The notes below the pieces were generated by a model. It saw only the letters and a program-made list of their open reading frames with translations. It was not told the DNA's origin and ran no database searches. Made by a program: the position numbers and the translations under genes. 64,000 nt of DNA, from assembly GCF_964204865.1 (NCBI RefSeq), contig NC_135260.1, positions 18,894,001-18,958,000 on the forward strand, written 5' to 3'. Source of the DNA: Styela clava. Lineage: Eukaryota > Chordata > Ascidiacea > Stolidobranchia > Styelidae. Below are positions 37,250-48,196 of the stretch, piece by piece (positions within the stretch are counted from its first letter, which is position 1; each line of letters starts with the position of its first letter).

Positions 37250-37564
37250 TAGCAAGAATTTTGCAGAATCAAAACGTACAGCCAGTCATGACACTGACTA
37301 AAATCCGTGTTCCCATGGATAAAAAATAATACAGCAAAATTTTAGACGAAATATCAAATTTCATAGAATTCACGCAAAATTTTGAAATAAATAAAAGTAA
37401 TAGCCTTCTAGCGAAAAAATTAATCTTTAACCACTGAAAATTTCAAAGCAATTGGTCCAGTATTCGAAGAGAAAAGCGACTTTTTAAAAACGTGTCAAAG
37501 AACAAGAACAACAACAACATAATATTGAAACGATCGTTATGTCCACTTCGTGTCCAATAACTAA
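37250..37564. repeat. 315-bp dispersed repeat, copy 2
   Basis: Equal-length partner of 28345-28659. It sits at a junction in transposon B where copy A has about 700 bp of its own sequence. Confidence 0.85.
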
Positions 37565-38164
37565 ACAGGGCTATGGAAAGGCTGCCCAACTCAACGCAAG
37601 GTCGAGCAGTAATAACTAATATTCATCCGCTCGCTAACAGCTGATTCGATTCAATTGTTACGTCATGCAGAAGTCATTGTTCATTGCCGAAAATGTAGAG
37701 AATATAGGACAGATCGTGGGCTATTCGTGGCACATATTTCTTGTAGTATAAGCGTCTTTTCCGTAAAACGTGCAACTTTTGGAAGTGGAAACAAGGAAAT
37801 ATTTGTTACTAGATTTTTAAGGAACATTTTAAAATCATTTTCAGGTAGTTACCTGATGTGCGCTACGAAACTCACTTTCTAGGCTTTTTTCAGGGCCTCG
37901 GCTCGCGGCCTACCAGCTATGTTTATTTCGTCCAGATTCAAACTCCCGAAAGAGAAGATAAAAACTCAAGAACTTCGCCGAATATTTTGAGTAATGGCTA
38001 TTCAACAGTGTCTGGACTCCAAGGATTGGAGTGTCCAAGGATTGGTTAGTATTTGACGTCGAAATAAGAACAAACAATCTTTTGGAAGGTTGGCATCGCC
38101 ATTTCAACAGTATAACTCGAAAAAATATGCCTTTTTACAGTCTCATCACAACAATGTAAGAGGT

Positions 38165-38313
38165 AAGTATCGGGATAGAGGCGGACGGTTTTGCAAAGCA
38201 ATCGCTCTGTAGTTGTCTTCTCCTCGAGCATCGATATCGCAGAGCGATTGCGACTGCCTGCCTGCGTTGTCTGCCTCTCGTTGCTCTGTAGTCGAGTCGT
38301 CTTCACCTCGAGC
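38165..38313. repeat. Short repeat with inverted copy at 23.4 kb
   Basis: 38198-38250 matches the reverse complement of about 23390-23445 (ctcgagcatcgatatcgcag and flanks). The word actcgactacagag, in either orientation, also recurs at 23188 and 38290. Confidence 0.5.
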
Positions 38314-40273
38314 ACATTTTGACCCAATTAAGAATACACATCAAGCTAGCAAAAGAATACTTGAATAAAACACTTGAATACAGTGAATAAATTAAACGCA
38401 AATTACATGAAGAAGGTGGCATTTTGGAGGGAAAATGGGAGTTGCAATATTTCTGCATTTCTCAAAATTCTGAAGCACATTGTTTAATTTCCATCAGTAC
38501 AATGAAAAAACACAATAAGCTCAGCAGTCAATATGACAAATTCAAAGACCAACTTCGAACAGAAAATTTCCATGTGTTTGTATATTAATATAATTATACA
38601 ACGACTTAGTTACTAAAAATCAATAATAATTCAGACAATCCTATGCCACGCAATGTGGAGCGAAATGTCTTGTCGAAAAAATCTGTCCTTTGTTTGTTTA
38701 CTGATTTATACACTTTTTTGCATTACTGGAATTAATTAAACATTCTCAAAGATCCAGATTAACCCATAATCATGTGACCTCGTTAGTTAGAGTTGGTACT
38801 ATAAAATCATTTCAGCCTGGCCTTCGTATGCTGGTGACACAAAAAAGATGCCAAACGTCAGGACAAATGTAATTAATTAAACATTGAGTTTATACTGTAG
38901 TATTTTTGTTAATTTTAGGTCCATATATTTAGATTAAGTCATTTTTAGTCTATGTATTATTCTTTCCTTAGCCAAAGCTTGTTCAAAAATGATTTTGATG
39001 GTTGAACATAGAATTTTATGATTTTTTGTAATAAATACAGTAACTTGCAATAATAGTGAAATGCAAATATTAATATGTAATTGCAGTTGAAATTAAAAAA
39101 ATAATAAAACTCAATCCAACTGTTTAATTGCATCACAATATATGTCACAAACTAAAACTATCTTAAAAATACCTTTCAAGTATACATTATCAAAAACTGT
39201 TTACGGCCCTTTTTACAATTTCGAAAATGCGATGCGGCATATTGTATGACTCGTATTGTAACTATTTGCTGTCGCGATGTATTATCTCAATGTGTCAAAC
39301 TTTTAATTAGTGTGCATATTTTGCTTCCAGGTCCAAAATGTATTGTCTTGTTTATTACCTCAGTCAGCTTGGAGTATTGACAAAAAAAAAGTGTCAGTAA
39401 ATTACGTAAAATTTTTTTAACTTTTTGTTATAATCAGAATTCACAATTAACAGGAAATATAAACAGCCAACAATCAATGAGAACTATATGCGAAATTCCT
39501 CAAATTAAATTTGTCTTCTAAAATTGGAGGAAGGCAAAACATATACCGTAGGTAGTTTCCATTCACACAAGTCTTTCAAGAAGACTTGCTCGAGCCAAAC
39601 TAAATGAGCATCATCAGGTGATCGGTAAGGCTGAATTCAGCCCTGCAACCTCCTGCATAGAAAATAATATTAATTAGTGGGCTATGAGCTAAATTTAGAC
39701 ACAAACCTATCTACGAGGCAATATGTACCATCAATGTTACCTACGATAAACTGAATATGTAATATGTCTAATCAACTCATCTACTAAAGCAAGTTCGATG
39801 GGTGCAAACTTTGTTTTATGGAATTGTATCACAGCACCGTTAAGAGAAGTATAAACAGTTTTGCTGTTTTGTATGACACCTTTAAATGAAATTTCAATGT
39901 TTAAGTGCAACATTAAAATTAGTAATTTTAAACTTTGTCAATATCTGCAAAATGTTCCACACAAATCTTTACACTATCGCGTTTGTAATCTTCTCTGACA
40001 AAAAAAACGTCTATGATGTCCAGAATTACTCTTTACAGCTAGCTTGTCTGCCATTCCAGCTTTCCAAGATATGATGATTATTTTTTTTTGTTACAGACGC
40101 AAAAAGGCAGGTACTACACGTAAAGAAGGCGCCGAGTAGCAAAAGCGAACGGGAAACGGTCGCGAAAGGCGACGCTAACTATGTGCATTGGAGCGTATCA
40201 TGAAATACAATCTTTTGCCTCTAGTCTTATAGAGTGACGTCAGAGTTGCCTATCATGTTGTTTAATGTCATTG
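38314..40273. repeat. Dispersed duplication, copy 2
   Basis: Partner of 30891-33554. It begins inside the sequence of the hAT element at 30715-31891, lacks that element's two ends, and lacks the SINE. It ends at the same point (aatgtcattg) where the MULE pseudogene follows in copy 1; here a different element follows. Confidence 0.85.
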
Positions 40274-40283
40274 GGATCAGTAA

Positions 40284-41132
40284 GTAGGGGGAACTGGGCA
40301 AGGTTGGGACACTTTTTTTCTTTTGCATATTTTGAGCCGTTAATTCTGCGTATTCTCTTAAGTTTGCGGGACTAATGCCTAGAGGGGCACAATGGGTCAG
40401 ACTGTCAAAATTCCACGAAGTATGCCCTTAAAAATAAGCAATTAATCAGAATAATCGTCTAAAGTACGGGGAGACTTCGAATTTGAAGATTTAATATTTT
40501 TAAAATCAATGTTCAACTGAAATAGTTCAGATATTTTGACAAAACATTTTGCAAAAAAATTTGATTATTTCCTTCCTCGAATCTAAATCTGGAAATATTA
40601 TTGATTCTTGAATATATTCCATATTGGGCCATGGGTCGAAAGAAACCGTAATCTTACACAAAATATAACGCATCTCTAAGTCTCTAAGCACTTATTGTAT
40701 CAAACACTGTCGAATTGTGCCCTGTAGAGCATGTCCCACTGAACCCCGGTCCATTGTTCCCCATAGGAAACAAATATTTTCAGACCATCCCACGGCAAAA
40801 TTCGGAAGGCACAGCCGCTCGCTAACGTTAGGAATATTTTACAGTGGACTGACGCTAAAGAATATCAGACGATGGTTTGTCTCGTTGGAAAGGCTAAACT
40901 AAAAAAAAAAGAAAAAACTGGAACGGTGAAATTTTTTTTTCAACCTCCCAAAACCAATTTCACCCCATAGCTTGCGCCGCTCTACCCGTTCGTTGTCCGT
41001 TCGCGGGGACGTTGTAACTCACCAAAGGGCGGATTGGAACATCGAGCCGCGGACAGGATTGCGGATATAGTATCAGTGTGATAGCTGATTTTCCACTGTG
41101 CCCCATGTCCCACATGCCCCACCTTCCCCTAC
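40284..41132. mobile_element. Putative MITE with GTAGGGG ends
   Basis: The left end reads GTAGGGGGAACTGGGCAAGG and the reverse-complemented right end GTAGGGGAAGGTGGGGCATG, followed on both sides by TGGGAC. No target duplication was found. The interior is non-coding. Confidence 0.5.
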
Positions 41133-41709
41133 CAAAGATATTGTTGAATTTTTTTAACGATACCGATAAAGACGATCAAAGCAGACACGTAAGAAACAAT
41201 CAGAATGAAATTAGTTTGCAAACTCAGGATCCGAATTCATTCCTATAATTGCGCTCAGCGTTCGTCCTCAATGATCGCACAATATCTTTCGCGTTCCTCG
41301 AACAAAACGCTCAGTTCGACGTGAAATAAAAAACTGACGTCCATGTCCACCAGGGTGCAAGACTTGACACATACGTAATAATAAGAACCGGCATTTGAAT
41401 GTAGATGGATGGCAGGAACAATCACACCAAAATCACTAAACATACTTAAGCCTATATATTGATTTATAACATAGAATAAACATAACTGTCTGCTCACAAA
41501 CCTCATAGGGCGGGCCGCGGGTTGGGCAGCCTTACTATAGGACGTGACAATCTTGTTTTTTTTGAAGACCTTGGCTGTGAGAACATTTTGATTGAACTGA
41601 AAATTAGTAATACTAGTTATAATATACAACAACAAAAAAATTAATAGTTGGAGTTGTTTATAGACATCCTCTTTATTCGTATTCTGAATTCCAAGAAAGT
41701 TTCGTTTCA

Positions 41710-41995
41710 ATGATCTCACAGCTCAGCTCATATGGTTCGAGTTCATTTATTCTTGGGGATTTCAATATTGACATTTACTTAATATGACATTGATCACAAA
41801 GTTAAAAATTATGTAGATGCTATACATAGGGCTGTTTTTTTGTGTGTGGTGTAAACAAGCCCACAAGACTAGGCTTGACAAGTGAAACCCTATTAGACCG
41901 TGTATACCTCAATGATTGCAATTAGAAACGTGTACAAATATTGTAACTAATGACTTGTCTGATCATTTCCCCTTATTAATAGAGACAAAACTACC
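41710..41995 (+). pseudogene. LINE endonuclease fragment
   Basis: Plus-strand translation gives SSFILGDFNIDIY, the GDFN motif of APE-type retrotransposon endonucleases, then KPTRLGLTSETLLDRVYLND and SDHFPLLI in nearby frames, matching the conserved C-terminal part of the domain. Stops and shifts break it. It lies only 230 bp before the reverse transcriptase frame, too close for one intact LINE, so it is either a separate fragment or the product of a deletion. Confidence 0.6.
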
Positions 41996-42226
41996 GTGTT
42001 TTCCCGAAAATAAAACCTACCCCGAAAATAAGACCTAGCCTGAATTTTGAAAATGATTTTAATATAAGCCTAAAATAAGACCTAGTCAATACCGCGAATT
42101 TTTTCTCCTACTTAATCGATAGCAAGAAATATCTCCTACACGTTTTAATGATTGATTATGTTTTGCAGTTATTTTGCCCCCCCCCCCCCCCACACACTCC
42201 TTAAAACTGAAGCTAGGTGACGTTAG

Positions 42227-43349
42227 TTGGATACATGTCCACATAATTTTGTAACTGAATACGACATTTTCAATGTTCTTGCAACAACGTTTGCAGCTGT
42301 TTCAAGTTCGGAAAACTATGACACAAACTTTAAATCTCGAAAGCAAGAATTCAATTTGACAGAGGAAATAGCCAAACTACCACCCAGACAAGATCAAGTT
42401 CTCGACTCTCTTTTTACTATGGCTGAACTAAAAACAGCCTTGAAACCACGAGAAGCAACTTCTCCTGGACAGGACGGTATAGGATATCCAATGCTAAATC
42501 ACCTTCCTCCTCATGATCTAAAAATTCTTCTGAATCTTTTCAACAAAATATGGTCGTCGGGCGATATCCCATCTACCTGGAGACATTCTATAGTCACTCC
42601 TATCCTTAAATCTAATAAGCCAGCAACAGATCCCTTATTTTACCGACCTATTTCTTTAACAAGCAATATATGTAAAACAATGGAGCGCATGGATACAAAC
42701 AGGTTAAGATGGTATCAGGAATCAAAAAAATTACTTTCACAATTGCAGTCTGGTTTTCGCCGCGGAAGGCGTACGATTGACCATATTCTCCGATTGCACG
42801 ATGAAGTATATATATAAGTCGTTGCCGAACAAGCGTTCCGTAATTGCGGTTTTCATTGACATGGAGAAAGCCTATGATATGGTTTGGAGAGATGGACTTC
42901 TTTATAAGATCCGTGTCATAGGTATAGGAGGTTCTATGTATAAGTGGATTGGCTCTTTTTTGAGTAGAAGAACTTTCCAAGTTAGAGTAGGAAATACTTT
43001 ATCAGCGGTCAAAACAATTGATAATGGCATAGTACAGGGTAGTGTAATAACCCCTTTGCTCTTTACTATCATGATTAATAACATATCAAAAGGAATAACT
43101 TCGGAAATGGGTATTTTAGCTGACGATGTTGCATTTTGGGAAACCGACTTGAATATTGAATGTATTGTACCCAGAATACAATAGTCATTGAATACAATCC
43201 ACAAATGGTGCGGACTCTGGGGTTTCCGAATATCTAAATCTACATTTATTCTTTTTACACGGAAACGAAAAATACCTCATCTAAGTCTAAATATTGGTAC
43301 GGACTCACTAACAAGGTCAATGCATTACAAATATCTAGGTGTTATATTC
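42227..43349 (+). pseudogene. LINE reverse transcriptase domain (5' part, interrupted)
   Basis: The frame starting MDTCPHNF holds the early RT region (SPGQDGIGYPMLNHLP; FYRPISLTSNICKTMER). A slip at a TA repeat near 42808 moves to the next frame, which carries motif A (AVFIDMEKAYDMVW), motif B (GIVQGSVITPLLF) and motif C (ILADDVAFW). One in-frame stop (43182-43184) precedes WCGLWGFRISKSTF and YLGVIF, where a hAT element cuts in. The following coding part resumes at 44588 in register. RT copies LINE RNA at the target site. Only a few lesions are present, so the copy is fairly young. Confidence 0.85.
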
Positions 43350-44579
43350 CAATGGTTCCCAACCTTTCTACCCTGGCGGACCGGTAAAATTAAATAAAAT
43401 GTACACGCGGACCGGCAAAAATTGAAATGTGTGGAACAGGAAATAATAACATTTATTTGCGTGATGTCGGGCAATTACTATGCTTTTAGAAAAAAAAAAA
43501 AAGATACAACTAAAAACATTTCACATGAGGAAAAATTATCAAATAATGTGCCGGCCAATAATTGAAATGGGTGTAACATAAAATAATAGCATATATTTGC
43601 GTAACAAAATGCAGTGCTGCATTATGCGTAAAAAAGGCACACATCTCACATAAAAAAAACATGTACATGCCAAATCATGTACTACAAACCCAATTGACTC
43701 CAGCGAGAACTGTTTCGTTTTCAATACAGGATTGCAAACGATGCATCAAAAAAAGGATTTGCAACGCGTAGCTCTGCATCCACTCGCAGTCAATTTATTC
43801 GCTTCGTTTTAATTAATGCTAAAAGTAACTGGTTGGAAATTCGAACAACTGTTTGGTTGCTCGGTTACTCAGCAATGGGTATTCGTTATCAAGAGAGCTC
43901 AAGAATGAATTGTGACAATGATTCTTTTATAAATCTGGACTGTGAAGTAGAGGTTTCATCGGCTTCATCATATCAATCCAATCCCTCTGCAGTTGATCGA
44001 CGCCCAAAACAAAATGAATTTGTTTTACAATGATAAAGTCGTTCCTAACTTAGCACCAGGCTAAAAATCCTGCTGTGCATCACCCGGAATATATCCCAGC
44101 GGGCCCCGGTTTCGTTATGCTTCTCGTGACCACCTGCAGGGTCGCAACAAGTTTATATTTTACTGGGTGTCACGGTGAAGCTCTGGAATATTATGCTGTT
44201 CTTGACAGTTTTCTGGTTTAAACAAGGAAATATTCATAACCTTTTATTTGGAGCATGCAGAACGAAAAATCACGCATGCTGATTTCCAGTTTTCTGAATC
44301 TTGCGAGATTTGACGGAGCGCTGTCGATATGAATCGAAACCGAAAAACCCAAAAGTGTGATTACTCGGCGCTAAGACGTAGCCGGGCCATCCCACACGCA
44401 TCAAACAGCTATATGACGACGGAAGAGAAATTGCGTAATAAACCAACGTAACTTCGTCTTTTCGACTTCGGTGAAGCGATTGAGACGGTAGAAAAACAAC
44501 AAAATGAATTTTCCCGCGGACCGGCAAAAATGCTTCACGGACCGGCACCGGTCCGCGGACGAGCGGTTGGGAACCACTG
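43350..44579. mobile_element. hAT-type element inserted in the LINE, 1230 bp
   Basis: Starts CAATGGTTCCCAACC and ends GGTTGGGAACCACTG. Perfect 8-bp target duplications TTATATTC lie at 43342-43349 and 44580-44587. Deleting the element and one octamer joins the LINE frame as YLGVIFDPLLNY. Repeated GCGGACCGGCAAAAAT words occur near both ends. A 105-bp stretch (44400-44504) matches 12951-13055. No transposase is encoded. Confidence 0.92.
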
Positions 44580-44587
44580 TTATATTC

Positions 44588-46061
44588 GACCCGCTTCTTA
44601 ATTATAAAAAGCATATTGAATATATTCAGACAAAGTGTATCAAAAGAATAAATTTACTACGTTTACTTTCAGGAAATACTTGGGGATCTGCCAAAGGTCC
44701 ATTACTCATACTATATAGGACACTCATTCGTTCATTGATTGAATACGGATTTGAAGCATATTTTTTTGCCCCACGAACATGGCTCGATCCAATGATGAAA
44801 ATTCAAAAATCATGTCTAAGGATATGTTGTGGCTCAATGTCAAGTTCCAGCATCAAATCTTTGCAAGCGGCATCTGAAGAAATGCCACTACACATCCGAC
44901 ATCTTCTGAAATGCCTAACTTATAGATGTCATCTATTATCATACAGCATAATTGATCATCCTGCTCATTCCATAATTAAAGACTCGTGGCAAGAGATATA
45001 TCCAGACTCCGTCACATTTAAGTCATTCAATATGCTCACGAAATCCTCAATATTCCAACAATTTAAAATAAAACCAAGAATAACATCATCGTTACCATAC
45101 TGGAACTATGATTGCCCATATGTTGATCTTACCCTAGCTGAAACTCTGAAAAAAGATGTTTCTCGCGATGTAGTACGTTTGACTTTGACGGAACATCTCG
45201 AACATTACTATCCAAACTATTCAATAATTTTCACAGACGGATCAAAAAAATGAAAATGGCTGTGGATCCGCTTTTTTCGTACCATCGAGATCGGTCGAAC
45301 ACAGCTACTCCTTACCTCAACTGAGCTCTTCATATAATGCAGAACTAAATGCAATCCTACAATCGCTGAAATGGGTCAACGATCAATGCAATGCATACGA
45401 AACCGTTATTTTATCAGATTGCCAAAGTGCATTACAATCTATTGAAGCCTGCACGGATTCCTCTAATGAATTCGTCGTTGACATCAAATCTTCATATTTT
45501 CAAACTATCGCTATGGGGAAACGAGTCACCTTTTTATGGATCCCCGGGCATAAGGACATTCTGGGAAACGAACGTGTTGATTTACTAGCAAAGCAAGCTA
45601 CCATTTCTCCAAACTCTGCTGCTTGTATAGACATTGAAGAAAATGAAGCTAAATCTTTGTTGTCTGATGTTTGTCATCGCAAATGGGATACCGAATATAT
45701 ACAAAGTGAAGATACAAATCATTTTAAAATGTTTCACCCAGAACTACCCATAATTCAATATTCAAACTTACACCGGAAGTACGAAATAATGCTCTTTCGT
45801 TTACAGACGGGACATTGTCGATTAAATAGCCATTTACAAAAACTGGGATGTCATCAAGACGGACTATGCTCTTTTTGTCACGTAAAAGAAACCGTTGCTC
45901 ATTTAATTCTGTTCTGCAGACGTTTCAACAATCAACGATCCAATTTACTAAAATTATGTGCCGAATATGATGTACCATTTCGGCTTCAATATTTACTAAC
46001 AGATTGTAAAATTTTATTTCATGTGCTAAAATTTGTCGAATCTACTGGTAGACCCATTTAA
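44588..46061 (+). pseudogene. LINE C-terminal part with RNase H and zinc knuckle
   Basis: Continues the RT frame (DPLLNYKKHIEYIQTKC) to FTDGSKK, then breaks at a run of seven A (45244-45250). In the next frame the RNase H domain is complete in its acidic residues: D of FTDGS, E of YNAELNAIL, D of LSDCQSAL, and D of GNERVD, with WIPGHKDI before it. A CxxC...H...C knuckle (CSFCHVKETVAHLILFC) lies near the C terminus, which ends VESTGRPI. RNase H plus this tail points to the I/R1/Jockey assemblage, probably I-like. A single-base slip in the A run is the only lesion seen in this part. Confidence 0.85.
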
Positions 46062-46195
46062 TAGCAACAAAGAAATTATTTTAAATAATTTCCCCTAGAT
46101 AAATAAATAGCCTATCACGACCTGGTGCAAAAAGCTTTGATTGAGCTGTAAGCACTTTACGACCCCTATCACACACACACACACACACACACACT
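46062..46195 (+). repeat. LINE 3' end with (CA)n tail
   Basis: A short AT-rich untranslated stretch is followed by about 12-13 CA repeats (46170-46194). Some LINE clades end in simple repeats rather than poly-A, so this is likely the element's tail; that is an inference. Confidence 0.5.
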
Positions 46196-48175
46196 TTGAC
46201 GTCGTACTAAGCTTGGCGCACTTGCTTTTTCGCATGTCCAGATATTGGAAACCTCATGAATGCATGAGGTGCATTATATCGTAATATATGGAGTTATAAA
46301 ATATACGAGTTCAAAATTCAATACAGTATCTATTTTGTTCACCCCGTCACTATTCTTATCAAAAAAAAAAAAATATTTATTAAGGTCTTAGCGAGAATGG
46401 CGACGACAATTTGAGATACGGTACCGTACAAAATACAGAAAGGGTGGGAGTAACAAGGTACCGGTAAGGGTTATCGGTACGGTACCGGTACTGGGCCTGC
46501 GTCTACACGCTGCAGTACGGTACCTGAGCTTGTGACCTGAATACTAAAATATCGTAGATGTAGAGCTAGATATAGGGTACGATAAAACAGTACTGTACCG
46601 TACGGTACCGGTACTGCAGTGAAACTAGAAAAGCAAAACATTTTCGGACTTTTGAGTTGATGAATTTGCATTACTGCAACTAAGGTACCGGTACGGTACC
46701 GTACAGAATGACTGATATGACCAGTGAATAATGGCGGCACTTGTGCATCATAATTATGTGATCCTAAATCCTACCGGTATGCAGGTATGTGATGGAAAAT
46801 TTGTATGTTTTGAACTTATTTTCCATGCCAAAAGGGGTTTTGCGCTAGACCCCAGAAACAAGTTTAGGCATACCAAACATACTTCTAGTGGGCGTAGCAT
46901 AAAATTTTTTTGATATGTCAATCCTAACTCCCATCTGACTGCGCCATCCAAAAATTACGTCACTACCGGTACGACATCACAATCACGTCATAGAGCTTGC
47001 CTAATATCTGAATATACGTACAATCGCCCGAAATGGCATTGGTGCCGATAACTGTTCAATTTCGGGTGCTCGTTTGCCCGTCTTGGATGGCAGTTTGTAT
47101 AGTTTGAAGGGCTCTATTACGCAAGTGCAGTTTTAGGTATTCTGTGGCGTCTGCAGCTGCCGCAAAACCATGACGGTATTTCCATACCATGGCCGCTACG
47201 GCCAAACCTATGGCGACTGACTTTTTAGCTGCCACAAACCAATGACGAGCTGCGTTACCGAGGCAGCAAATTGAAAACCAAACCAATTGCATGTAAAATT
47301 TTGCTGCCGTAACCATGGCAGGTGGGCCGTAAGAACAGGTGGTGACAAATATTGGGTAAGTTGGAACGTTTTTCTTATGGATACAGTTTTGATGGATTTG
47401 GGGTAGGGTTTAAGTAGATATAATTCCACATGATCAATTAAAATCTGGTACATCAATTTGTGAATATCCTGTTAATACGGATTACTGAATAGCGCTATGA
47501 AATCATGACGAGAGCTGCCGCGGTTATTTCGTGGCAGGAGCTGCCATGAAGTGGTAAGATTTTTCACAAATTTATTTCCTGTGACGTACAATTCAAAAGG
47601 ATATCACTATATGGTGAGCACCATGAAAATGTAGGGAAATAATTGAAGTACTAGTCTTGCTGATTATGAAAAAAGTTGTTGTTTATAATGTTCACGATTT
47701 TGTTGCAAGAGTGTCTATTTAATGTGCATTCTGCCGCAGGGATATTAGCATATTGACATTCTAGAGAAGTAGTGACGAACGCTTTAAATTTACAATATTT
47801 TTTGCCATTGTCAAAAAAAACACCTCGCCACCGCGTAAAATAAAAAAAATTGTACATTTGTTCTGGGGCCATTGTGACGTGACAATCCTTAAACTTTTAT
47901 CTTTTTACGTCAAACTCCACGCTGCGATTAACCGGTTAATTTTACCCGGTTAAAGTATTTTCACTAAAATTCCCAGCCCTATCTAAGAGCTTAAATTTTT
48001 ATGGATGAACATGGCTGTGTATTCCCACTGATGAGCTTAGTTGTCTCTAATTTGACAAATGCTAATCATTTTTGCTGGGTTTTTAATTTATAAAATTAAC
48101 TCATATTTTTTACATTGATATTGTTTAGTTATATATAGCAGGACTTGATATTCTTAAAAATCTGACATTGTCACA
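46196..48175. other. Spacer rich in GTAC words, with a hAT terminus
   Basis: 46420-46710 is crowded with GGTACCGGTACGGTACC-like words. 47100-47600 has several loose repeats of gctgcc..aaccatgg. On the minus strand from about 47981, AGGGCTGGGAATTTTAG followed by AACCGGTTAA is a hAT-type end, and 47872-47651 may be the decayed start of its protein. The stretch ccattgtgacgt...ccacgctg.g.ttaacc is shared with 6945-7005, linking this end to the BED-hAT family. Confidence 0.45.
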
Positions 48176-48180
48176 TTGTG

Positions 48181-48196
48181 CAGTTATACCTGTGAT
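48181..48196 (+). promoter_or_regulatory. Possible splice acceptor just before the ZC3H18-like start
   Basis: A ...ttgtgCAG acceptor-like sequence ends at 48183, only 13 bases before the preferred ATG, preceded by a weakly T-rich tract. It could receive an upstream 5' exon or a spliced leader. No upstream exon was found. Confidence 0.3.

Larger units (their letters stand above)
35273..37912 (+). mobile_element. CXC-motif DNA transposon, copy B
   Basis: Inverted relative to copy A: 2640 bp, TAGGCCGCGAG ends, and a 3-bp duplication CCA (35270-35272 and 37913-37915) inside the MULE exon. Removing the element and one CCA restores an open frame reading ALCYIPAMFI. Plus-strand exons match copy A: one ending IESTRTWEAMISYAGVERK..ER before a GTGAGA donor (about 36000-36088), and one at 36360-36477 with an in-frame TGA. 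The long terminal repeats run about 0.4 kb at the left. Compared with A, roughly 700 bp are replaced by the 315-bp dispersed repeat at 37250-37564. Confidence 0.85.
33607..38160 (+). pseudogene. PHD-FLYWCH-MULE transposase, spliced, interrupted by a transposon
   Basis: Exons with GT-AG borders can be traced: 33607-33894 (PHD finger, C4HC3, CKRC...CGVC..WFHRKC...CLDC), 33975-34182 and 34258-34507 (a FLYWCH finger split by an intron, with AWRCSVRRKGN and HSHGP), 34581-35137 (MULE transposase core, WFMDRTFDVV, then IPLVFVLMSRR, LDFEAATWQA, CSFHFTQA), and 35218-35272 continuing at 37916 after transposon B. The C-terminal part shows IRTNNLLEGWHRHFN near 38058-38100. Damage includes a TGA in exon 2 (near 34080), frameshifts near 34300 and in exon 4, and the 2.6-kb insertion. 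MULE transposases are cut-and-paste enzymes with a DDE core; FLYWCH and PHD fingers recur with them in invertebrates. This copy cannot be active. Confidence 0.8.

Noticed and set aside
41255-41719. 154-codon minus-strand open frame
   Set aside because: Longest unexplained frame outside elements, but no recognisable domain, signal or splice structure; left unassigned.
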